Shown: piece by piece, positions 23,770 to 32,591 of the stretch
Layout: each line of letters starts with the position of its first letter
How positions within the stretch are numbered: the first letter of the stretch is position 1
From: Methanobacteriota archaeon
Lineage (GTDB): Archaea > Thermoplasmatota > Poseidoniia > Poseidoniales > Poseidoniaceae
NCBI GenBank assembly: GCA_949514915.1
Contig: CATFLP010000035.1
Span: 1 to 40,848 of the forward strand
Reading direction: 5' to 3'
DNA: 40,848 nt
The notes under the pieces: model-generated
The model's database searches: none
What the model saw: the letters and a program-made list of their open reading frames with translations, nothing else
What the model was told of the DNA's origin: nothing
Program-made: the position numbers and the translations under genes

Positions 23770-25140
23770 TTAAGATAAAAAATCGTTTACAAGGTGAGAA
23801 TTTTGATCTTTTAATTCCTGATGATTTTTCATCCATTCTGATGCTTTTTCAATGCAAATTTGTTTCATTTCACCTGCTAAAATTTTCCCAGAACGATAAC
23901 CTTCGTTTAATTCTCTTAATCTTGTATCATCTTCTTCAAAGAAATACATCATATACTGATAAGCAACATCAATCTCAGGGTTCCCTCCATATTGACGATG
24001 CTCCTCGATTGTTGATTTTCCTCCTGAAAATGCAGACTTTATTTTCTTTTCAATTGTTTTCAAATCATCTGTAAGGAATATTGTTGTATTTGGTTTACTA
24101 GAACTCATCTTATCACCAGTCATACCTACCGCAAATTTGTGATAAGTGCTTGCAGGTTGTAATAATCCCAAACCACCCATCTTACGTTCTAAGTTTAATA
24201 AAATAAATTTGACTTCATCATAATCAGATATTGTAGCACCAGGAATTCCGAAAGTCCCATGTTTTGGATTTTTAATAAAATCTGCGTAACCTACCTCGGT
24301 CAAATTATTACTAATTTCTGAAAATAATTGATCCCTTACTTCTCGATTTAATCTACCATTCTCAGAAACACCCATTGCTAAGGAATTTTCATCTTGGACA
24401 GATAAAGAGATATTTAATCCTCCATTTTTCCCTTCTTTTAAATTAAACCAATTTGATTTTGACGTTAAACCTCTTGTCAATCTAATGTGTGGGTCTTGAT
24501 CAACCCCCACTGGCACAACTATAGGTCTTAAACCACCATATTCATCTAACATTGGATGGACTATATCTCCAACTTGAACGAGTGGTGCTTGAACATGAGC
24601 TAAGTTTGTTTCTCCGTTGAATCCGTAAATTGCCTCCATCTCAGATAAATTTGTTTTTTTACCAAGAGTGAAACCAATTCTTTGTACGATTGGCCTCTTT
24701 GATTGAAAATAAACATTTGTTTTATCTGGATCAAGTCCCATTGCAACGTAATTAGAAACATATTCCTCTAATGCATTTTCTCTACATGAATCTAAAGACA
24801 AACCTCTAGTTGCATGTGCTTCTAAATCAGCAACAGCAATAGTAACGTCAGCCCCAAGGTCTTGGAACCATTTGACCTGATCTATTACCATTTTATGGCC
24901 TAAATGCATCCTACCAGAAGGCATTAATCCTGTCAATACACCAAATGAATTTCCCTTACTTTGTGCCCTTAGAATCATATCTAAATCTCTATGAGCAAAT
25001 ACAATATTTCTACGATGTAACATCGAAGGAGAAGGCAAATTATTAGAATCAAGATTTGTTAATCCAAATTGATCAATTATCCTTTGATAATCTGTTGACT
25101 GTGAAGATGACCAAGGGTCAATTCTGATACCATCTACCAT
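23770..25140 (-). CDS. trpS: Tryptophanyl-tRNA synthetase (archaeal/eukaryotic type)
   Basis: A 456-residue class Ic synthetase from the ATG at 25140 (MVDGIRIDPW). SGRMHLGHKM is the HIGH-type motif and GDKMSSSKPN the KMSKS loop. VPVGVDQDPHIRLTRG and the tail domain fit archaeal TrpRS. The frame is open to 25215, but the extra 25 residues are unlike the family and hydrophobic. It charges tRNA-Trp. The surface-protein gene starts only seven bases after the trpS stop, so a housekeeping gene may drive a surface-protein gene. Confidence 0.94.
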   Translation of the reverse strand: MVDGIRIDPWSSSQSTDYQRIIDQFGLTNLDSNNLPSPSMLHRRNIVFAHRDLDMILRAQSKGNSFGVLTGLMPSGRMHLGHKMVIDQVKWFQDLGADVTIAVADLEAHATRGLSLDSCRENALEEYVSNYVAMGLDPDKTNVYFQSKRPIVQRIGFTLGKKTNLSEMEAIYGFNGETNLAHVQAPLVQVGDIVHPMLDEYGGLRPIVVPVGVDQDPHIRLTRGLTSKSNWFNLKEGKNGGLNISLSVQDENSLAMGVSENGRLNREVRDQLFSEISNNLTEVGYADFIKNPKHGTFGIPGATISDYDEVKFILLNLERKMGGLGLLQPASTYHKFAVGMTGDKMSSSKPNTTIFLTDDLKTIEKKIKSAFSGGKSTIEEHRQYGGNPEIDVAYQYMMYFFEEDDTRLRELNEGYRSGKILAGEMKQICIEKASEWMKNHQELKDQNSHLVNDFLS

Positions 25141-25290
25141 ATTCTCATTACCCCCGCCGAGGTAATAGGAAATCAAGACTTCTACGCGAAAAATAAGAAA
25201 ATGCAGAATTAACAAGCAATTGATAAAATCTGAAAAATTAATTATTTAATAAAATTGAATACATAAATCAATAAAGAAGTGTTTGATAAT

Positions 25291-26370
25291 ATGTCTACTA
25301 TGGCTGAGATAGTTGCACTCGGATGTGGCTTAGTTGGAGAATATGTCATTTCTAAATTAATTAAAAAAGGGCATAAATTGACAATTGTAGGATTAGAAAT
25401 TCCTGAAAAATTCAATAATAAATGTTCAACAATTATTGGAGATGCTGTAGATTTTGTCAAACAGATAAATGGGAAACCACTAGTAATAAATATGCTACCA
25501 GGATTAATTGGAAATTCGGTAAGAAAAATTCTTTTAGAGAAGAAAATCGATGTCGTTGATTTAGCATTTACTATTGAGGACCCTAGAGAATATAAAGAAT
25601 TAGCAATAAAAAATAATTGTAAATTAGTATACGATGTAGGAATTGCTCCAGGCTATTCAAACTTACTAGTTGCAAAAGCAATTAATCATCTTGGAGAAAT
25701 TGAAGATTGTAAAATAAGGGTGGGTGGAAATCCTATTCTTAGTGATGATGATTGGTCATATATGGCCCCATTTAGTCCCACAGATGTTGTAGAGGAATAC
25801 GAGAGGCCTGCAAGAATCATTAAAAATTATGAAACTGTTGAAGTTCAGGCGATTTCAGACTTACATTTTATCAATTACAATGAAATTACCAATAATAAAA
25901 TTGGAGATTTACAGGCATTTATGACTGATGGCTTGAGAAGTTTATTAGATTTCAACACATGTAAAAATATGTCTGAATATACCCTTAGATGGCCAGGACA
26001 TATTGAAAAATTTCTTGAAATTCAAAAACAAGGATTACTTTCTGGAGAAAAAAGAAACAATACAATCTCAAACCTTGTAGATTCATGGAAGTTCTCGAAT
26101 GAAAGAGATGAATTTACTTTACTAGATGTTTCTATAGAGTCTAGGAATGGAAACAAAAGATGGATTGTATATGATGAAGGTAAACAAAATGCTTCTTCAA
26201 TGGCAAGAACTACTGGTCTAGTTATGCTTGGATTTATAGATGAAATGTTAGATGGAAATATCCCAAGTGGTATTTTTGCTCCTGAAGAATTACACTACAT
26301 TAATGGATTAACAGAAAGAATTACAAAAAAACTTACAGATGAAGGTGTTCTTATCACAGAACTATTCTGA
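25291..26370 (+). CDS. Saccharopine dehydrogenase-like oxidoreductase
   Basis: A 359-residue protein from the ATG at 25291 (GTG 25279 and ATG 25300 also possible). The N-terminal Rossmann domain has an ALGCGLVGEYV dinucleotide motif. YDVGIAPGYSNLLVAKAINHLG and the NMSEYTLRWPGH segment are typical of saccharopine dehydrogenase/lysine-6-dehydrogenase relatives, followed by a C-terminal dimerisation domain. It likely acts as an NAD(P)-dependent amino-acid or imine oxidoreductase; no partner lysine gene is nearby. It overlaps the converging membrane gene by nine bases. Confidence 0.82.
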   Translation: MSTMAEIVALGCGLVGEYVISKLIKKGHKLTIVGLEIPEKFNNKCSTIIGDAVDFVKQINGKPLVINMLPGLIGNSVRKILLEKKIDVVDLAFTIEDPREYKELAIKNNCKLVYDVGIAPGYSNLLVAKAINHLGEIEDCKIRVGGNPILSDDDWSYMAPFSPTDVVEEYERPARIIKNYETVEVQAISDLHFINYNEITNNKIGDLQAFMTDGLRSLLDFNTCKNMSEYTLRWPGHIEKFLEIQKQGLLSGEKRNNTISNLVDSWKFSNERDEFTLLDVSIESRNGNKRWIVYDEGKQNASSMARTTGLVMLGFIDEMLDGNIPSGIFAPEELHYINGLTERITKKLTDEGVLITELF

Positions 26371-27627
26371 CTCATACAAGCTTTGTTCTTCTCTATCTTT
26401 TCTAATTAAATGTCGTGTATAAGTAACAGCACCTATACCTGCAGTTGCCGCAATCACAATAAGTGCCCAATTAAAATCTTTAACTTCTTGAGGTTCTACT
26501 AACCAAGTGAAAACTAATGGAGATTCATCAAACTTCATTGACCATTTGAATAAATCAATTGTATGATGCCCTGAAATTGTTAAAGCCCATGAATGATTAT
26601 TGAAATATCGTGGCATCACCTGCATAGCACAAGCCTCTGAGTCAATTATTCCAATCGTATCACATGCTTCTGGAGCCAAATCTATTTCAGATTCATTTTC
26701 CATTAATATTGTAGCATTTTGACCACTTTGTAAAGTAATCCATAAAATTCCTTCTTCTTGTCTCCAACCTTGTTCAAGTGTCTTGTTAATAATGCTTAAC
26801 TCTTTCAAATCATAACCATCAACTGTTATACTCTTTACTGAATTATTCCTAATATCTACTCCTCTAGTAATAGGAACATCCCAAGCGACTGTTTCAATTA
26901 AACTACCCTCATTAACGACATTCCATTCTTTATCTGTGCTATTAAATAATTTAAAATCATCATTCATTCTATGAAATTCATAGGAATATGCTTCTCCCCA
27001 AGCAGTATACCAGGCACTTTGTGATTCTAGCCAAGATACAAGTTCTCCATTTGTACGTACTTTCAAATCAGCAATTTGTGCCTGCCATTGTAAATTTACC
27101 ATAGCCCCCTGATCTGCTAATTCAATTATCTCATCTAATGGAGTGATTTTTTGTTCTAAACTACCACTTGATCCTAAATTCCACCAGTCTGAATTGTTCT
27201 TAGGGAAATCTGTTGCATTATGCCAAACTGTATTTTCAAAATTAGTATCTAAACCATGTACTACAAAACCTTCTAAATGTAATGCTTGATGATCTTCAGA
27301 ATTAAAATTAGGATTTTCATTTAAATCAATACCAAATGATAGTGGATTGCTTCCCCAACGTGATGCATTTGTTCTTTCTGAAATATATTTTTTACACTCT
27401 AATGCTGTTGTTCTAGGCATCAACTCAAGGTTTAATGTAGGCATTCCTTGACAACCTAATTCATCTCCTGCAGCAATCCTACCATCTTTTGTAAACCAAT
27501 CTGCATCTAACCAGCCATCCTCTTTCCATTCAGAAGATGCACCTACAAAAGGTAAGAATAAAGGCGCAAATAATACACAAAAAAGCACTATAGGAATAGT
27601 ACGAGGAGAGATTTGTGATTCAGGCAC
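26362..27627 (-). CDS. Secreted, C-terminally anchored hypothetical protein
   Basis: About 421 residues if translation starts at the GTG at 27627, which gives a clean signal peptide (TIPIVLFCVLFAPLFLPFVGA). The frame stays open to an ATG at 27717, but that start overlaps the divergent plsC ATG and adds an odd leader. The large outer domain is Trp- and Asn-rich, with four cysteines and no recognised fold. One membrane helix (WALIVIAATAGIGAVTYT) and a short charged cytoplasmic tail follow. Role unknown. The start is uncertain. Confidence 0.65.
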   Translation of the reverse strand: MPESQISPRTIPIVLFCVLFAPLFLPFVGASSEWKEDGWLDADWFTKDGRIAAGDELGCQGMPTLNLELMPRTTALECKKYISERTNASRWGSNPLSFGIDLNENPNFNSEDHQALHLEGFVVHGLDTNFENTVWHNATDFPKNNSDWWNLGSSGSLEQKITPLDEIIELADQGAMVNLQWQAQIADLKVRTNGELVSWLESQSAWYTAWGEAYSYEFHRMNDDFKLFNSTDKEWNVVNEGSLIETVAWDVPITRGVDIRNNSVKSITVDGYDLKELSIINKTLEQGWRQEEGILWITLQSGQNATILMENESEIDLAPEACDTIGIIDSEACAMQVMPRYFNNHSWALTISGHHTIDLFKWSMKFDESPLVFTWLVEPQEVKDFNWALIVIAATAGIGAVTYTRHLIRKDREEQSLYESE

Positions 27628-27705
27628 ATCTCGCCCACTAAAAATAGTATGAAAATTGTATCTATTGGGTGCTGCCAAGAAAAAAAGTAAAAACCAATAA
27701 TTGTA

Positions 27706-27712
27706 AAGGAGG
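27706..27712 (+). promoter_or_regulatory. Strong Shine-Dalgarno site of plsC
   Basis: AAGGAGG (followed by GG) sits three bases before the plsC ATG at 27716, one of the best SD matches in the window and support for that start. Confidence 0.7.
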
Positions 27713-27715
27713 GGC

Positions 27716-28501
27716 ATGGATTCTGAGAATGCCCGGGAAATAGCATTAGAGAATCTTACAAATCAAATTAAAATAAAACCTTATATTTTCAGGCATTTAA
27801 GAACTCCAGTATATTCATTTTTAAGATTAATACTAGGTCAATTATTACGCTCAGTAACTAATACTAATTTTAGAGGAATTGAAAACATACCCAAAAAGGG
27901 ACCTGTCATTTTTGCTTCAAATCACCTTTCTCATGTAGACCCTCTATTCATGATTGGAGGTTCAAGAAGAAAACTTCATTTCCTAGCCAAGGATGAACAT
28001 TTTGAAAGATTAATCACCAAATTTGTTGTTTCTTCAACAGGCCAAATTAAAACAGTTAGAGAAAAAGGAGGAGGTGAAGCATTATCTACTGCAAGTGGGG
28101 TACTAAATTTAGGAAAATGCATGGGTATTTTTCCAGAAGGTACACGTTCAAGAAAGTCGGAAGCACCATTTCTTGGTAAAGGAAAAACAGGTATTGCAAG
28201 ATTAGCTGCATCACATCCAAATGTGCTAATTGTTCCTGTAGTGTGTGAAGGAACTAGAGAATTCATGAAACCTAAAAAGCACAAATTCCCTAGATTATGG
28301 AAACCTATCACAATCCATTTTGGTAAACCATTTACTTGGAATGAATGGATATATCATGAAAAAGGAGGAAATTTAAATGAGGAGGAGGTTAAATTACTCT
28401 CTAATGAAGAAATACATATACAAAAACAAAAACTAAGTATTTTGTATAGAAGATTTACTGATCAATTTATGATGACTTTGCAAAGAATGGGTGCAATATA
28501 A
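27716..28501 (+). CDS. plsC: PlsC-family 1-acylglycerol-3-phosphate acyltransferase
   Basis: A 261-residue protein with the glycerolipid acyltransferase blocks: FASNHLSHVDPL (N69-H70-x4-D75), FPEGTRSR at 139-146 and VLIVPVV with a downstream Pro. PlsC proteins transfer fatty acyl groups to lysophosphatidate at the membrane. Archaeal core lipids are isoprenoid ethers, so the substrate here is open. No strong N-terminal helix is seen, though VYSFLRLILGQLL could be membrane associated. It leads thyA by about 50 bases on the same strand. Confidence 0.88.
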   Translation: MDSENAREIALENLTNQIKIKPYIFRHLRTPVYSFLRLILGQLLRSVTNTNFRGIENIPKKGPVIFASNHLSHVDPLFMIGGSRRKLHFLAKDEHFERLITKFVVSSTGQIKTVREKGGGEALSTASGVLNLGKCMGIFPEGTRSRKSEAPFLGKGKTGIARLAASHPNVLIVPVVCEGTREFMKPKKHKFPRLWKPITIHFGKPFTWNEWIYHEKGGNLNEEEVKLLSNEEIHIQKQKLSILYRRFTDQFMMTLQRMGAI

Positions 28502-28551
28502 TTCAAATCAAAGGAATACTTAATTGACCTTGAAGGTTTAACACATTTAGA

Positions 28552-29346
28552 ATGGAGCAATATCTCGAACTAATGCAGCGTATTCTTGATGAGGGAGTTA
28601 CTAAAGAAGACCGTACAGGAACTGGTACAATCTCTATTTTTGGACATCAAATGCGCTTTGATTTATCAAAGGGTTTTCCAATGGTCACTACAAAAAAACT
28701 TCATTTAAAATCAATCATCCATGAATTATTATGGTTTCTTAAAGGAGACACAAATGTAGATTATCTTCAGAAAAATGGAGTACGGATTTGGAATGAATGG
28801 GCAGATGATGAGGGAGATTTAGGCCCAGTATATGGACAACAATGGCGAAAATGGGAATCTAAAGAAGGTGAAATAATTGATCAAGTTGAAAACGCAATTA
28901 ATGCCATTAAAAATAATCCAAACTCAAGAAGAATAATTGTTAGTGCATGGAATGTCGGAGAACTAGATGAAATGGCATTAATGCCTTGTCATGCATTTTT
29001 CCAATTTTATGTTGCAGATGGGAAATTATCATGTCAGTTATATCAAAGAAGTGCTGATGTATTTCTTGGAGTTCCATTTAATATTGCATCATATAGCCTC
29101 TTAACACTAATGATGGCCCAAATTACTAACCTAGAACCTGGTGAATTTGTACATACTTTAGGTGATGCACACCTATACAAAAATCATATTGAACAAACCA
29201 AAACTCAGTTAAGCAGAACTCCTTTGAAATTACCTACAATAGAAATCAATAAAGATGTTGAAAATATTGATGAGTTTACATTTGAAGACTTCAAAGTATT
29301 AGATTATGAACATCATCCACATATTAAAGCCCCAATATCTGTTTAA
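28552..29346 (+). CDS. thyA: Thymidylate synthase (bacterial ThyA type)
   Basis: 264 residues, exactly the length of E. coli ThyA and very similar to it along the whole length by recollection ([39 protein letters not shown]-like [16 protein letters not shown]). The catalytic cysteine is C146 in MPCHAFFQF. It converts dUMP to dTMP using methylene-tetrahydrofolate, giving dihydrofolate. It is immediately followed by folA (8-base gap). The pairing with DHFR indicates folate rather than methanopterin as the C1 carrier, and a bacterial origin is likely. Confidence 0.96.
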   Translation: MEQYLELMQRILDEGVTKEDRTGTGTISIFGHQMRFDLSKGFPMVTTKKLHLKSIIHELLWFLKGDTNVDYLQKNGVRIWNEWADDEGDLGPVYGQQWRKWESKEGEIIDQVENAINAIKNNPNSRRIIVSAWNVGELDEMALMPCHAFFQFYVADGKLSCQLYQRSADVFLGVPFNIASYSLLTLMMAQITNLEPGEFVHTLGDAHLYKNHIEQTKTQLSRTPLKLPTIEINKDVENIDEFTFEDFKVLDYEHHPHIKAPISV

Positions 29347-29354
29347 GTGATATT

Positions 29355-29849
29355 ATGGAAATTTCTTTAATTGCAGCATTTGATAAAAACCAAGCAATTG
29401 GGAAAAATGGTGATTTACCATGGCACCTTAGTTCTGATTTAAAGCACTTCAAAAATATAACAACAGGCAATACAATTGTAATGGGCAGGAAAACTTTTGA
29501 TTCAATAGGTAGAGCATTACCAAATAGAAAAAATATAGTCTTAACGAGAAATTTAAAATGGCAATGTGAGGGAGTAGTAACAATAAATGATGTGAATGAC
29601 ATATTCGAGATTTGTAAAAATGATTCTGAAATATTTGTAATAGGTGGTGCAGAAATATACAATGCATTCCTTGAAATTGCAACAAAAATGATTCTTAGTT
29701 ATGTTGAAACAGAAGTTAAAGATGCAGATGCATTTTTCCCGAAATTTAAATCTGAAAATTGGAAGATAATGGATGAATCAGAAATAATTAAAGAAGAAAA
29801 TGATGACTTTTCTTATAAAATTATAACACTTGAAAAATCAACCAAATAA
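29355..29849 (+). CDS. folA: Dihydrofolate reductase
   Basis: A 164-residue protein with ISLIAAFDKNQAIGKNGDLPWHL at the N-terminus (D/W active-site region), MGRKTFDSIGRALPNRKNIVLTR for NADPH binding and FVIGGAEIYNAFL near the end. It reduces dihydrofolate produced by ThyA, closing the thymidylate cycle with its upstream neighbour. The last twelve bases overlap the converging phosphorylase gene. Confidence 0.95.
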   Translation: MEISLIAAFDKNQAIGKNGDLPWHLSSDLKHFKNITTGNTIVMGRKTFDSIGRALPNRKNIVLTRNLKWQCEGVVTINDVNDIFEICKNDSEIFVIGGAEIYNAFLEIATKMILSYVETEVKDADAFFPKFKSENWKIMDESEIIKEENDDFSYKIITLEKSTK

Positions 29850-30632
29850 TTTACTTAAAGAATACCATACGGGATTAGATTTAGAAGTTGCCTTTGAGGA
29901 AATCTTTTCATGATCTAATTCTGCATTTGGATCTGAAGGATCTAAACCTGCTGCATGATTGCCTGCTATCAAAATTGCAGAAAAGGGATGTTCTTTCTCT
30001 GCCATTAATTTAGCTTCAGGAGCCAATGTCATTCCAACACAATCACCACCTAATTTTGAAATTGCATTAATTTCTGCAGGTGTTTCAAATTGGGGACCAG
30101 GACTAAACCAATATGTAAGCATAAAATCATCATCTTCTAAATGAGATAAATTTGGTTGAGATTCTCTAAGCGACTTAAGCAATTCAAAATTTAATGATTC
30201 ATCAAAAGGATTTGTCATAGATGTAAATTTAGCATCATCCTTGCAAAAACTTACAGAATTACCACTAAAATCAATATATTGATCAGCCAAACCTACCATC
30301 CCAGGAAGGAAGTTTTTTCCAATTGCACCTACTGAACAAACTGCAATAGTAAATTCAACATTACAAGAAATCATTGCTGAAACATTTGCAAGATGATTTA
30401 TCTTATGAGGGGTTTTTGTTCCTCCATCAATATCATGATGTCTCTGTAGAAAAAATATTTTACAATCCCCATCATCTTTTTTAATATCAAAAACTGTAAT
30501 TGGAACATCTCCAAAGGCTGTTTCAACAATTATTTTTGTAGATTTTTCTAAATTCCAAGGAGAAATTAACTCAGGATTATCTGTAGTAAAACCAAAAAGG
30601 CCTGTTCCGCCAATTAAACCTATTCTCTTCAT
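29838..30632 (-). CDS. Methylthioadenosine/methylthioinosine phosphorylase (PNP family 2)
   Basis: A 264-residue protein from the ATG at 30632. RIGLIGGTGLF, LQRHHDIDGGTKTPHKINHLAN and GPQFETPAEI are family 2 purine nucleoside phosphorylase blocks, and MTLAPEAKL follows. The base-recognition loop reads GNHAAG with Asn, where MTA phosphorylases have Asp. Asn there is linked to 6-oxopurines, so 5'-methylthioinosine (or inosine/guanosine) is the likely substrate. It acts in salvage of the polyamine/SAM by-product MTA. A GTG-led longer start at 30659 would overlap the eS1 gene. Confidence 0.85.
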   Translation of the reverse strand: MKRIGLIGGTGLFGFTTDNPELISPWNLEKSTKIIVETAFGDVPITVFDIKKDDGDCKIFFLQRHHDIDGGTKTPHKINHLANVSAMISCNVEFTIAVCSVGAIGKNFLPGMVGLADQYIDFSGNSVSFCKDDAKFTSMTNPFDESLNFELLKSLRESQPNLSHLEDDDFMLTYWFSPGPQFETPAEINAISKLGGDCVGMTLAPEAKLMAEKEHPFSAILIAGNHAAGLDPSDPNAELDHEKISSKATSKSNPVWYSLSKLFG

Positions 30633-30636
30633 GAGG

Positions 30637-30643
30637 ATCCACC
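30637..30643 (-). promoter_or_regulatory. Ribosome binding site deciding the phosphorylase start
   Basis: GGTGGAT on the minus strand, four bases before ATG 30632. Supports this start over the upstream in-frame codon at 30659. Confidence 0.55.
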
Positions 30644-30655
30644 CCACAAAATTAC

Positions 30656-31597
30656 TCACTCACCGTTAAGCCTGTCAATTAATTCTGATTTTTTACCTGA
30701 AACTGGCTTTCCTGCTTCTTTAAGTAATTCTTTTAATTGTGGTACGGTCATAGATGAATAATCTACTTCTTCAGATGCAGATTCACTAACAATTCCTTCC
30801 TTCTCGTCAGTACTTTCTTCTACAACTTCATCAGATGCTTTTTCACTAATTGATTCCATTGCCTCTGCTGCTTCAAGAATAGTAGGTGCATCTTCAGTGA
30901 TTGCTGCTTCCTTTCTTGCTTTCAAATCAGCTTCTGCTTTTACTTCCGCTGCATGAATCTCATCAAGTGTAGGTCCTTCAGAACTTACAACTCCAGATTT
31001 CAATAATTGACTTTTTGCAATTACTGCTGAACGTATTTTTGCAATTGGATTTAGTGCATTATTCATACTTGTTTCTATTTCTGAACCAAGTATTGCTTTT
31101 TGAAGTGCTGGATAGGTACATGATGAACCAAAAGTGGTAATAATTTCTGTAACTTTTCTCCTCATCACCTTTTTCATACTAGAAGTTACTCTTCCTTCAG
31201 TAACTACAAGTGGTTTTAATCTAACTAAATATCCATCATTAGTAACTACATCTACAACTGCATCTACTTTTCCTCTGTAACGTCTAATTTGTCTCCTAAT
31301 GTGATCATTTTGGTGCTCATGGCCTACAAATTCTGTAATTGCATCCTGATTTATAATTTCAACTATCCTGAAATTTAATTTGACATGCATTTTTGTAAAA
31401 TCACCATCAAACTCTTGTTGGGTTGTTTGGAAAATTCTTCCAGCAACAAACTCATCATTTTCTCCTATCGTCTCTCCAATTTTCTTATATTGCCAAGGGT
31501 TTCTTGGTGCTCTAATTGAATAAAATCTCTTTGCTTTCCATTTGTCTCTTTGCTTTCTTGCAAGATTACGAGATTGTGCACTAGATCTTACAGCCAT
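30656..31597 (-). CDS. rps3ae: Ribosomal protein eS1 (S3Ae) with C-terminal SAP extension
   Basis: A 313-residue protein. The first ~215 residues are a normal archaeal S3Ae (KRFYSIRAPRNPWQYKKIGE, ETMGR-like EFVAGRIFQTT, HIRRQIRRYRGKVDAVVDV, KPLVVTEGRVTSSMKKVMRRKV). An added acidic, Ala/Glu/Ser-rich linker follows, and residues 283-313 (MTVPQLKELLKEAGKPVSGKKSELIDRLNG) form a SAP motif. Typical archaeal homologues are about 200-230 residues. eS1 binds the 30S platform near the mRNA exit. A CATATATG TATA box lies about 45 bases upstream. The phosphorylase gene follows. Confidence 0.95.
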   Translation of the reverse strand: MAVRSSAQSRNLARKQRDKWKAKRFYSIRAPRNPWQYKKIGETIGENDEFVAGRIFQTTQQEFDGDFTKMHVKLNFRIVEIINQDAITEFVGHEHQNDHIRRQIRRYRGKVDAVVDVVTNDGYLVRLKPLVVTEGRVTSSMKKVMRRKVTEIITTFGSSCTYPALQKAILGSEIETSMNNALNPIAKIRSAVIAKSQLLKSGVVSSEGPTLDEIHAAEVKAEADLKARKEAAITEDAPTILEAAEAMESISEKASDEVVEESTDEKEGIVSESASEEVDYSSMTVPQLKELLKEAGKPVSGKKSELIDRLNGE

Positions 31598-31637
31598 AGG
31601 TATTCCACTCAGTGTAGCGACTCTGCGAACTTAGACC

Positions 31638-31645
31638 CATATATG
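31638..31645 (-). promoter_or_regulatory. Likely TATA box for the eS1 gene
   Basis: catatatg sits 41-48 bases upstream of the eS1 ATG in a 157-base divergent region. It would put transcription start about 15-20 bases before the ATG. The remainder of this spacer (31660-31720) is almost pure A/T and probably holds the promoter of the divergent gene at 31755. Confidence 0.5.
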
Positions 31646-31754
31646 AATTGCATGGTAAGAATAAAAATATTTATTTTAAATTTAAATCAAATATTTTTTA
31701 ATTATTTATAACATAAATAGTCTCATATAATCCCTCCATTCCATAGAAGAAAAC

Positions 31755-32231
31755 ATGCCAATACATGCCTTGATGCTCTCAACTACTGCATCAGGATTAC
31801 ATGACATAGAATTATTGGAAAAAAGTTTGGAATGGCTATGTTGTAAAGAAAAAATAGTAAACTTTGAAAAAACAACTTCATATCATGGTTCTCCTATTAC
31901 AATAATGAGAATTAAACTATCTAGAAGTCAATCGAGGATGGCACTATCGAGATTGGGTGGAACTTTATTGAAAACCTTAGTTAGTGAAATACAATCCAGA
32001 TTAGATGATGAAAATAGATTACATTTCAGAATTAGCCAAAATGATTTAGTTGAAGGAAAAATCACTCTAGCAAATAATAATGAAGACATTATCAAATTGG
32101 TTGCGAAAATTGAAGTCTATCCTGGAGAGGAAGCAACTGATGTTGCATTGAAACTACTAAATGAATCATTAGAAAGATGTGAAAGGAGAGGTTGGTTAAA
32201 TTCTCATCCCGAATATCTGATTGATAATTAA
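31755..32231 (+). CDS. COG1325-family RNA-binding protein (exosome-associated)
   Basis: A 158-residue protein. The pattern of an N-terminal alpha/beta segment, YHGSPITIMRIKL, then LRI/FRISQNDLVEGKITLANN...IKLVAKIEVYP matches archaeal COG1325 proteins (dsRBD-like fold, predicted exosome-associated RNA-binding subunit). Function in RNA processing is by family prediction only. A single promoter is expected in the AT-rich divergent spacer. The ferredoxin gene follows after about 60 bases. Confidence 0.7.
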   Translation: MPIHALMLSTTASGLHDIELLEKSLEWLCCKEKIVNFEKTTSYHGSPITIMRIKLSRSQSRMALSRLGGTLLKTLVSEIQSRLDDENRLHFRISQNDLVEGKITLANNNEDIIKLVAKIEVYPGEEATDVALKLLNESLERCERRGWLNSHPEYLIDN

Positions 32232-32294
32232 GAAAATCAGAATTATCGAATACAATTCTTTATATTAAACATAACCTTCGGAACAACTGATAAT

Positions 32295-32573
32295 ATGACC
32301 CATGTTGTAGTTAGTGGATGTGTTAGCTGTAAATATCAAGAGTGCGTAGCAGTATGTCCTGTTGATGCATTTAGAGAAGCTGAAACTTATCTTGTAATTG
32401 ACCCTGACGAATGTATTGATTGTGGTGCATGTATTCCTGAATGCCCTGTTGAAGCCATATTTGCAGATATGGACGTCCCTGATGAAGAAGAAGAATGGAT
32501 AGAAAGGAATGAAAACGAAGCACCAAATTTAGAAGTTGCCACTGGAGATTCACCTGTACTTGCAGATGATTAA
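32295..32573 (+). CDS. fdxA: Seven-iron ferredoxin (FdxA type)
   Basis: A 92-residue protein closely resembling bacterial FdxA (Azotobacter FdI class). C9, C17 and C50 would bind [3Fe-4S]; C21, C40, C43 and C46 ([12 protein letters not shown]) bind [4Fe-4S]. C12 matches the free Cys-11 of FdI, while the free Cys-24 position is Ala. The tail [12 protein letters not shown] is also FdxA-like, with an extra acidic end. It acts as a cytoplasmic low-potential electron carrier. It is 18 bases ahead of pdxS, with no obvious functional link. Confidence 0.92.
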   Translation: MTHVVVSGCVSCKYQECVAVCPVDAFREAETYLVIDPDECIDCGACIPECPVEAIFADMDVPDEEEEWIERNENEAPNLEVATGDSPVLADD

Positions 32574-32591
32574 TTAAAAGACGGTGGGAAT

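Noticed and set aside
27628-27717. Longer N-terminus of the anchored protein ending at 26362 (ATG at 27717)
   Set aside because: It would overlap the plsC start codon on the other strand and leave no promoter space. A GTG at 27627 gives a cleaner signal peptide. The choice is still uncertain.
31668-31720. AT-rich stretch as a replication origin
   Set aside because: No ORB-like repeats and no cdc6/orc gene are nearby. It is better explained as promoter DNA for the divergent genes.
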